A stretch of 64,000 bases of DNA from an uncultured Clostridia bacterium (GTDB lineage Bacteria > Bacillota > Clostridia > TANB77 > CAG-508): assembly GCA_934122085.1 (NCBI GenBank), contig CAKOVS010000001.1, positions 1 through 64,000 on the forward strand, read 5' to 3'. Of this stretch, positions 1 to 6,233 are shown piece by piece. A program made the translations under genes and the position numbers. Under the pieces are notes generated by a model. It searched no databases. It was given only the letters and a program-made list of their open reading frames with translations, and was not told where the DNA came from. Within the stretch, counting starts at the first letter, position 1; every line of letters starts with the position of its first letter.

Positions 1-87
1 GCAAATATTTTTACTTTGCATATTGCATATCTCATTTTAATTATAATGTATATTTTAAAGTTATGCAATATGTGCAGCAATATTTTT

Positions 88-281
88 ATCATTAAGTACA
101 TAACTTTATCATTTTAGTATTAAGGAAACTCCTTATTTCAAGCATTTTCAAGAAATTTTAAAAAATGAAAAATTTTCAAAATTTATTTTATAAAATTGCT
201 TTATTTCCATTGACTTTACTCATTTTTATTGATAAAATTTTCATTAGAAAATATATCATTAAGTTATGTACTTAATGATTT
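88..281. repeat. Distal inverted repeat in AT-rich gene-free end
   Basis: The first 303 bases hold no convincing gene. The visible structure is a pair of arms, at 88-113 and 255-281, that are near-exact reverse complements of each other. Each is built around ATCATTAAGT plus a partly palindromic core (AAGTACATAACTT versus AAGTTATGTACTT). About 140 bases of very AT-rich DNA separate them. The arms could be a protein-binding site pair or the termini of a small decayed element. No function can be assigned. Confidence 0.45.
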
Positions 282-303
282 TTATACTACATATCCATAC
301 ATA

Positions 304-357
304 CAAAAAAGAATAGAAGATAATGTGCTTATACACATTCATCTTCTATTCTTTTTT
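304..357 (-). terminator. Rho-independent terminator overlapping the end of gmk
   Basis: On the minus strand a long hairpin is formed by AAAAAAGAATAGAAGAT with its complement ATCTTCTATTCTTTTTT, plus an inner AATGTG/CACATT pairing, followed by a run of T. The gmk stop codon (complement of 329-331) lies in the loop, so the last gmk codons form the 5' arm. This closes the remA-rpoZ-gmk transcript. Confidence 0.85.
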
Positions 358-898
358 CATTTTCAATTATTGTCATTATAACTTGTACTGTTTTTTCAAA
401 ATCATCATTTTTTATTACATAATCATAAAGTTTAATTTTATCTTCTTCATATTCTAATCTACCAAGTCTTACTTCAATATCTTCAATATTGTCTCCTCTT
501 TCAATTAGACGTCTTTTTAATTCTTCTTTTCCAACTTTTAAAAATATTGTAACAATTCTTGTATCTTTTCCTAAAATTTTCAAAAGATTTTCTGTTCCAT
601 TTACTTCTATGTCTTTTACTATTATTTTTCCTTCTTTTATTTTATTTCCCATAAGTTCTCTTGATGTTCCATAATAGTTTCCATGGTGTAAATCATATTC
701 ATAGAAATCTCCTTTTCGGATTTTTTCTTCAAATTCTTCTTTACTGATAAAATGATAATGATCGCCTTCAACTTCTCCAGGTCTCATATCTCTTGATGTG
801 AATGATGGAAGTGTTTCTACATTAGACATTCTTTTTAATAGTTCTTTCTTTATTGTATCTTTTCCAGCTCCTGATACTCCTGATAATATTACTAACAC
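329..898 (-). CDS. gmk: Guanylate kinase
   Basis: This enzyme phosphorylates GMP to GDP with ATP in the cytoplasm and is essential for purine nucleotide supply. The 189 residues match the usual family length. The P-loop is at residues 7-15 (GVSGAGKDT; GPSGVGKGT is more usual), and the GMP-binding region follows with TLPSFTSRDMRPGE and GDHYHF. The start is GTG at 896-898, directly abutting the rpoZ stop codon (TAAGTG), with an AGAGGAG ribosome binding site inside the end of rpoZ, so the two genes are probably translationally coupled. It is the last gene of the operon, and its 3' end is built into the terminator hairpin. The identification is firm; Asp14 in the P-loop is a minor oddity. Confidence 0.95.
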   Translation of the reverse strand: MLVILSGVSGAGKDTIKKELLKRMSNVETLPSFTSRDMRPGEVEGDHYHFISKEEFEEKIRKGDFYEYDLHHGNYYGTSRELMGNKIKEGKIIVKDIEVNGTENLLKILGKDTRIVTIFLKVGKEELKRRLIERGDNIEDIEVRLGRLEYEEDKIKLYDYVIKNDDFEKTVQVIMTIIENEKRIEDECV

Positions 899-1132
899 TT
901 ATTCTTCTCCTCTTTCTATTCTATCTTCTTTTTCTACATCTGGTTCAACTATTTCTACTTTTCCTTCTGCAATTTCATTTGCTGCTAAAGTTACTGGTGA
1001 TTCTTCCTTTACCTTTGTTTTTACTTCTGCTCCTTCTGCTATTTGTCTTGCTCTTTTTGATGTTGCAATTACTAATTCATATCTATTTTTTGCTTTTTTT
1101 AGTAATTCTGCAACTGTTGGTTTTACCATCAT
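899..1132 (-). CDS. rpoZ: RNA polymerase omega subunit
   Basis: This is the small omega subunit, which helps assemble beta' into RNA polymerase. The 77 residues show the family pattern: an N-terminal helix (KPTVAELLKKAKNRYELV), then ATSKRARQIAEG and a segment ending in NEIAEGKVEIVEP. An AGGAGG site lies about 10 bases before the tandem ATG ATG start, so either methionine could be used. It sits between remA and gmk. Many Clostridia have gmk before rpoZ, so the order here (remA-rpoZ-gmk) is a small variation. The acidic C-terminus is typical. Confidence 0.93.
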   Translation of the reverse strand: MMVKPTVAELLKKAKNRYELVIATSKRARQIAEGAEVKTKVKEESPVTLAANEIAEGKVEIVEPDVEKEDRIERGEE

Positions 1133-1161
1133 TTTAAATCTACCTCCTAATTTTTTTATTT

Positions 1162-1425
1162 TTATTCATCTGTCTGTCCTGTTAGCATTATATCTTTATC
1201 AACTCTTCCTGCTACTGTTTCTGGTTGAACTGCTACTAATATTACATGACCTGAATCCATTATTAATACTGCTCTTGTTTTTCTTCCACATGTTGCATCA
1301 ATTGCTTTTCCTTCATCTCTTGCATCTTGAACTAGTCTTCTTATTGGTGCTGAATCTGGACTTACTATTGCTATAATTTTATTTGCTGCAATTATATTTC
1401 CAAATCCTATATTTACTAATCGCAT
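1162..1425 (-). CDS. remA: RemA-family (DUF370) DNA-binding regulator
   Basis: The 87-residue protein matches RemA over its whole length: N-terminal MRLVNIGFGNIIAANK, a central SPDSAPIRRLVQDAR and a C-terminal VAVQPETVAGRV. In Bacillus subtilis RemA is a DNA-binding activator of biofilm matrix and osmoprotection genes; the role in Clostridia is less clear, but remA next to gmk and rpoZ is a conserved arrangement. It reads leftward into rpoZ with a 29-base gap. Start ATG at 1425. The usual upstream yicC neighbour is absent, and a membrane protein gene takes its place. Confidence 0.9.
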   Translation of the reverse strand: MRLVNIGFGNIIAANKIIAIVSPDSAPIRRLVQDARDEGKAIDATCGRKTRAVLIMDSGHVILVAVQPETVAGRVDKDIMLTGQTDE

Positions 1426-1445
1426 ATTCTATCTTCCTTTCTCGA

Positions 1446-1952
1446 TTATTCTTCTGCTTTATTTTTTCTTTTGGTTTCTTTTTTTATTGGTTCATCTTTT
1501 ACTATCTCTTTTATGTCACTCAAATTGTCTAGTTCTTTTTTCTTTTCTTTAGTATATATTATTATGTTTTTTATTCCATAATATATTAGAAATATATATG
1601 TTCCTGCTAATGTATACATATTTTCATCAATTTTTAATCTTTTAGGAATATATTGTATTAATAATAAATATATTGATAAAATTAAAATTTCAATTCCGTT
1701 TAATGCTATCTCATCATTGTCTTTTTTATATGATACTTCAAATATTATTATTGATAATATCAAAAATATAAAACTTGTTATTTTAATATATTGTACAAAT
1801 ATATCTGTATCTGTATAAATTGAACACATATTAAAAAACATAAAATATATTGTTATCATTGATGCATACACTAAATTGTTTAATACATTTCCTGTTACTA
1901 AATCATTTATTTTTTTTATTATATTATTTTTTTCTTTTGAATCGTTTTCCAA
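1446..1952 (-). CDS. Unknown four-helix membrane protein, first gene of the gmk operon
   Basis: I do not recognise a family. The 168 residues contain about four hydrophobic segments (roughly residues 28-45, 55-72, 88-103 and 115-132) between a charged N-terminus and a long lysine/glutamate-rich C-terminal tail (KKETKRKNKAEE), as expected for a small inner-membrane protein with cytoplasmic ends. Translation probably starts at TTG (1950-1952), since GAGGAAAG lies seven or so bases upstream and no ATG fits. It is preceded by a plausible sigma-A promoter and followed after 20 bases by remA, so it heads the remA-rpoZ-gmk operon. Confidence 0.7.
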   Translation of the reverse strand: MENDSKEKNNIIKKINDLVTGNVLNNLVYASMITIYFMFFNMCSIYTDTDIFVQYIKITSFIFLILSIIIFEVSYKKDNDEIALNGIEILILSIYLLLIQYIPKRLKIDENMYTLAGTYIFLIYYGIKNIIIYTKEKKKELDNLSDIKEIVKDEPIKKETKRKNKAEE

Positions 1953-1985
1953 CTTTCTTTCCTCTTTCTTGTTTGTATATATGCC

Positions 1986-2014
1986 ATTTTACCATTTTTT
2001 TTTAGATTTATCAA
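1986..2014 (-). promoter_or_regulatory. Sigma-A promoter for the remA-rpoZ-gmk operon
   Basis: On the minus strand TTGATA (complement of 2009-2014) is separated by 17 bases from TAAAAT (complement of 1986-1991), about 35 bases before the TTG start at 1952. It is the only good match in this gap reading toward the operon. Confidence 0.55.
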
Positions 2015-2045
2015 GTGTTTTTATAATGTTTTCATTAAAATAGAA

Positions 2046-2069
2046 GCAGGGATTCTTTTGAATCCCTGC
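2046..2069 (-). terminator. Hairpin closing the 43-residue peptide gene
   Basis: A perfect ten-base stem, GCAGGGATTC/GAATCCCTGC with a four-base loop, lies 16 bases beyond the stop of the small minus-strand gene. It is followed on that strand by the T-rich TTCTATTTT. The T-tract is interrupted, so termination strength is uncertain. Confidence 0.6.
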
Positions 2070-2084
2070 CAGTTACATATAGCC

Positions 2085-2216
2085 TTAGTTAAAATGGTAG
2101 TATGTTATATTTTCTACCTCCTGAATCATGTTGTAAAGTACTCCAAAGAGAAGAACTCCAATACATGCTGTCAACACGCCAAATGTGAAAATAATTGTTT
2201 TTACTGTCCTTGCCAT
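2085..2216 (-). CDS. 43-residue single-pass membrane peptide
   Basis: A short reading frame begins MARTVKTIIFTFG and runs 43 residues to TAA at 2085-2087. It has a basic N-terminus (R3, K6), one hydrophobic helix (about residues 7-31) and a polar C-terminus ending YYHFN, which is the layout of a small membrane peptide with the N-terminus inside. GAGGT lies about eight bases before the ATG. A near-ideal promoter lies about 120 bases upstream and a hairpin follows, so this is a complete monocistronic unit. The coding stretch looks less AT-rich than its surroundings. Function is unknown; a hydrophobic toxin or regulatory peptide is possible. The transcript might instead act as a small RNA. Confidence 0.6.
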   Translation of the reverse strand: MARTVKTIIFTFGVLTACIGVLLFGVLYNMIQEVENITYYHFN

Positions 2217-2334
2217 TCCTGTTTACCTCATAAAATCGAAGATGTATATTCGGACTATATGTGAACACCATCAATCTATATAGATTTCTCTTATAGATGT
2301 TTAGTGTAACTTCAAATATATTACATACTTTTAT

Positions 2335-2363
2335 AATATAGCACTCTTTATGTAAATTGTCAA
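2335..2363 (-). promoter_or_regulatory. Near-consensus sigma-A promoter for the small peptide gene
   Basis: The minus strand carries TTGACA (complement of 2358-2363), a 17-base spacer and TATATT (complement of 2335-2340). The -35 box overlaps the TGA stop of addA. The predicted start near 2328 leaves a leader of about 110 bases before the ATG at 2216. Confidence 0.75.
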
Positions 2364-5300
2364 ATTTTAATTTCTTTTTCTAAATATGTAGAATATATAT
2401 ATGTTTTATCAACTCTTTTACCAGTTGCACTTTCTAAAGCTCTCTTATACAATTGTAATTGTGAACTATATCTTTCTATTAAAATTTGTTCATTTTTATT
2501 TGGAACATAATCTGTTTTAAAATCTACTAATACTAACTCTCCATTAAAATTTATATAATATAAATCAATAACACCTTGTACTAATACTTTTTCTTCTAAA
2601 TCTTTTTCATATATTTCTTGTGCTGGAATGTTAATATAAAAAGGCTTTTCTCTTTCAACAACTTGTGCCTCTGTCATTTCTTGCCATATATTTGATTTTG
2701 TAAATTGATATATTTTCTTTACATTTATTGCATTTGCTTCTTGTTCTGTTATGATTTTCTTTGCAATTAATTTATCTACTAATTCTTTTACATCTTGTAT
2801 TGTATATTCTTTTTTATTTATATCTAATTTTTGCATACACAAATGTATTAATGTACCTTTTTCTGCATTTGATATTTCTGTTTTTTCATCACTTTGTAAG
2901 AATTTTGGTTTTGGAAATTCTACTTTTGAAACTATATTTTCTTTTTCACTTTCATTTTCTTCTCTTAAAACACATTGTTTCATTTTTGTATTTTCCGCTT
3001 CTTTTTTACTTTTCTCTTCTAAAGCAGATTGTTTCATCTCTTTAATTTCTGTTACAGATGTTTTTGTTGGAATAATTGTTGCATCACTATATTTATATTG
3101 ATATTCTAATAATTTGTGTATTTCATTTGCTTTAACATCTTCTATCTTAAATTCATTTAACTTTTTTAAAATTTCATCAGTTTTATTTTCTTCTTTTTCT
3201 GGCTCTTGAGTAGCACACATTTTTATAATATCTTCTTTTTGTAATACCTTCCATGTAGCAAGACTTTCCATTGTTTGTTCATAATATAAATGTACTAATG
3301 TAATCCAATCTAAATATGATTTGGCTTTTGATAATAACATTATATTTAATTCATTATATTTTTCGACATTTTCCAACATTTTATCTTGTTTCTCTTTTTT
3401 AGCTAATCCTGTTATTATAATTTTCTCTTTAGCTCTTGTTAATGCAACATACAAAACTCTCATCTCTTCTGACAATGTTTCTATTTTCATTTTGTTTTTT
3501 ATGGCTCTTTTTGATAAAGTATCATATGTTATTTGCATATCATAATCTATATATTTTACACCAATTCCAAGTTCAGGATGTAATAATATTTTTGAATTCA
3601 AATCTTGTAAATTAAATTGTTTTCCTGAATTAGCTAAAATAACAACAGGAAATTCTAGTCCTTTACTTTTGTGAATACTCATTATTCTTACAACATCATC
3701 ATTTTCACCAATTACTTTTGCTGAATCCATATCTTTGCTACTTGTTTTTATTTTTTCTATATAATTTATGAAATTATATAATCCTTTAAAACTTATGCTT
3801 TCACATTGTTTTGCTCTCTCAAATAACATTTTTAGATTTGCTTGCCTTAATTCTCCATTTCTCATAAGACCTACATAATTGAAATATCCTGTATCATTGT
3901 ATATTTTCCAAATTAATTCATCTAAACTCAAATATTCTTGTTCTTTACGCCACATTTCTATTTGTTCTAAAAATTTATTTATTTTGTTTCTTAGTTGTTC
4001 ACTTACATCTTTTTTTGATTTTAATAATGTATTATAAAAATTATCATATTTATCACTTAATCTAATTTCTACAAGCTCATTATCTGTAAATCCACCTATT
4101 GTTGATCTCATTGTTGCTACTAATGGTATTTCTTGTAATGGATTATCTATTATTTTTAATAAATTCATTATTGTTTGAATTTCTAAGCTTTCTAGATATT
4201 CTGATGAAGAATCACTAAATACTGGTATTCCTAATTTGATTATTTCTTTTTCAAAAATAGGTGCAGATATTTTGGTTGATCTTAATAAAACAACTATATC
4301 TTTATATTTTATGTCTCTTTTCTCTTTGGCTTTTGCATCATATACTTGGAATTTATTATCTATTAATTGTTTTATTTTATTTGCAACAAACATTGCTTCA
4401 ACTTCTATATCTTCTTTTCTTTCTACTTCTGTTTTAAACTCCTCATCTTGTGTATCTTCATTTTCATCTACTTCAACTTCTAATTCTTCTGGCTCTTCTT
4501 CATCTTCTTTATTATCTATTGTTATTATATCAATTTCTGTTTTTAAATCTTCACCAGTATCTTTATAATCAGCTCCTAAATTCAAGTATTCTTCTTCTGT
4601 ATAATTTAATTCTCCTAATTCTTCTGTCATTATTTTTGAAAATATCAAATTTGAAAAATCTAATACTTCTTTTCTGCTTCTAAAATTCTTGAATAATTGT
4701 ATTTTTAAATCATCATTTTCTGTTTTATCTTGTTTTAATTTATATGTTTTATATTTACTTAAAAATAAATCTGGTCTTGCTTGTCTAAATTTATAAATAC
4801 TTTGTTTAACATCTCCAACCATAAAAATATTGTTTCCTTTAGATATTGATGTTAATATATATTCTTGTACTAAATTACTATCTTGATATTCATCTATTGC
4901 TATTTCATCAAATTTAGATTGATATTTTTTGGCTATTTCTGTTGGATTTCCATTTTCATCTAATAATATTTTTAATGCAAAATGTTCTACATCACTAAAA
5001 TCCACCATATTTTTTTCTTTTTTTCTTTTTGCAAATATTTGTGAAAAGTCTAATATTAGTCCTTCTAATTTCTTCAAAATATCATACATATTTATTATGT
5101 CTTGATATGCTTCATTTGAATCCATTATTAATACTTTTTCTGCTGATGATTTTAATGTTGATATTACTTTCTCTCTTACTTTTTGTGCATTTACTTTTTC
5201 ATCTAATTTAACATTTCTGTCCATTGTCCATTTTCCAAAATCCATTGTTGCATAAATTGTATATGCTTTATCCCATGTGTCTAAATTTGCTTGTAATAAT

Positions 5301-6082
5301 TCTAATTGACTTAAATTTCCTCTTAAAAATTCATAACTTTTCTTTAAATCATCACATTCTGATAACTTTTGTACTTCTGGTTTTAATTGGATTATTCCAT
5401 CATCAACAACTTCTTTTATTTGTTTTAATAGAATTTTTCCCCAGCTTGTTTGTGAAAAGTCTTTACATTCTTCTAAATTAAAGTTAAACATTTCTATTTT
5501 TTCATCTAACCATTTTTCTGGATATGGATTACTTTGGATATATTTATAAATTGTTAATATCAATTCTTTTAATGGTGTGTCATCTCTATAGCCTGTATAT
5601 GTATTTATTAATTTTTCAAAGTTTTCATCTTTACTTTCATACTTTTCTTCAAATAGTTCTTCTAAAACATCTTGTTGTAAAATTTCTATTTCTGTTGTAT
5701 CTGCAATTCTGAAGTTTTGTGATATATCAATTTCAAAGAAATTGTTTCTTACAACATCAAGGCAGAAGGAGTCTATTGTACATATACTTGCTTTGTTTAA
5801 TAATGTTACTTGTCTTTGTAATCTTTCATCTTCTGGATTTTCATCAATTTTCTTATATATTGCTTTTAATACTCTTTCTCTCATCTCTGATGCTGCTGCA
5901 TTTGTGAATGTTACTACAAGTAATCTATCTATATCTGTTTTTTCATTAATTATTTTGTTGATAATTCTTTCAACTAGTACTGCTGTTTTTCCGCTTCCTG
6001 CTGCAGCAGCTACTAATATATTACTATCTTTTTCATATATTGCTTGTTTCTGTTCATCTGTCCATTTTACTTCTTCTGCCAT
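2360..6082 (-). CDS. addA: ATP-dependent helicase/nuclease subunit AddA
   Basis: AddA is the RecB-like motor and nuclease of the AddAB complex, which resects double-strand breaks for RecA loading. The 1240-residue length fits. Walker A is at about residues 29-33 (AAAGSGKTAVL), Walker B-type DEYQDS near 396, GDVKQSIYKFRQARP near 421, the helicase motif MSIHKSKGLEFPVV in the middle, and the nuclease motif LVLVDFKTD near 1188, preceded by QGVIDLYY. AAAGGA lies before the ATG at 6082. The partner addB, normally immediately upstream, is missing: the upstream neighbour is sbcC, across a gap occupied by a palindromic element. A charged, E/D-rich insertion follows the first helicase half (around residues 510-560). 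Confidence 0.95.
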   Translation of the reverse strand: MAEEVKWTDEQKQAIYEKDSNILVAAAAGSGKTAVLVERIINKIINEKTDIDRLLVVTFTNAAASEMRERVLKAIYKKIDENPEDERLQRQVTLLNKASICTIDSFCLDVVRNNFFEIDISQNFRIADTTEIEILQQDVLEELFEEKYESKDENFEKLINTYTGYRDDTPLKELILTIYKYIQSNPYPEKWLDEKIEMFNFNLEECKDFSQTSWGKILLKQIKEVVDDGIIQLKPEVQKLSECDDLKKSYEFLRGNLSQLELLQANLDTWDKAYTIYATMDFGKWTMDRNVKLDEKVNAQKVREKVISTLKSSAEKVLIMDSNEAYQDIINMYDILKKLEGLILDFSQIFAKRKKEKNMVDFSDVEHFALKILLDENGNPTEIAKKYQSKFDEIAIDEYQDSNLVQEYILTSISKGNNIFMVGDVKQSIYKFRQARPDLFLSKYKTYKLKQDKTENDDLKIQLFKNFRSRKEVLDFSNLIFSKIMTEELGELNYTEEEYLNLGADYKDTGEDLKTEIDIITIDNKEDEEEPEELEVEVDENEDTQDEEFKTEVERKEDIEVEAMFVANKIKQLIDNKFQVYDAKAKEKRDIKYKDIVVLLRSTKISAPIFEKEIIKLGIPVFSDSSSEYLESLEIQTIMNLLKIIDNPLQEIPLVATMRSTIGGFTDNELVEIRLSDKYDNFYNTLLKSKKDVSEQLRNKINKFLEQIEMWRKEQEYLSLDELIWKIYNDTGYFNYVGLMRNGELRQANLKMLFERAKQCESISFKGLYNFINYIEKIKTSSKDMDSAKVIGENDDVVRIMSIHKSKGLEFPVVILANSGKQFNLQDLNSKILLHPELGIGVKYIDYDMQITYDTLSKRAIKNKMKIETLSEEMRVLYVALTRAKEKIIITGLAKKEKQDKMLENVEKYNELNIMLLSKAKSYLDWITLVHLYYEQTMESLATWKVLQKEDIIKMCATQEPEKEENKTDEILKKLNEFKIEDVKANEIHKLLEYQYKYSDATIIPTKTSVTEIKEMKQSALEEKSKKEAENTKMKQCVLREENESEKENIVSKVEFPKPKFLQSDEKTEISNAEKGTLIHLCMQKLDINKKEYTIQDVKELVDKLIAKKIITEQEANAINVKKIYQFTKSNIWQEMTEAQVVEREKPFYINIPAQEIYEKDLEEKVLVQGVIDLYYINFNGELVLVDFKTDYVPNKNEQILIERYSSQLQLYKRALESATGKRVDKTYIYSTYLEKEIKI

Positions 6083-6130
6083 TTTTTCATTCCTTTCTTA
6101 TTATCCATGTTTGATGTTGGAAAAGAATTA

Positions 6131-6222
6131 AATTTTGGCAAGGCAAATTTTATTTAAAAGGCAAGGGTGCATACGTGGTGTATGTAACCGCGTTTTAAAT
6201 GAAATTTAACACAGCCAAAATT
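6131..6222. repeat. 92-nt nested palindromic element between sbcC and addA
   Basis: Three nested pairs of complementary arms fold this gap into one hairpin: 6131-6139 with 6214-6222 (AATTTTGGC/GCCAAAATT), 6145-6159 with 6193-6207 (15 bases, one T:G pair), and 6166-6174 with 6180-6189 (GGT-CATAC/GTATG-ACC). Small asymmetric loops lie between the helices. The centre is distinctly richer in G and C than the surroundings. It contains no reading frame of note. It may be a MITE-like or extragenic repeat, or a structured spacer in the sbcC-addA transcript. Confidence 0.65.
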
Positions 6223-6233
6223 ATAATTATTTT

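Noticed and set aside
2058..2264. Plus-strand 68-codon frame with many cysteines
   Set aside because: It is antisense to the 43-residue peptide gene, which has a promoter, ribosome binding site and terminator on the minus strand. The plus frame has none of these and runs through the hairpin.
489..6131. Many plus-strand reading frames of 60-190 codons opposite gmk, rpoZ and addA
   Set aside because: They are rich in Leu, Ile, Phe and Ser, lack ribosome binding sites and lie antisense to firmly identified genes. They arise because AT-rich coding DNA has few stops on the complementary strand. The same applies to similar frames opposite pnp, sbcC, valS, htpG and obgE.
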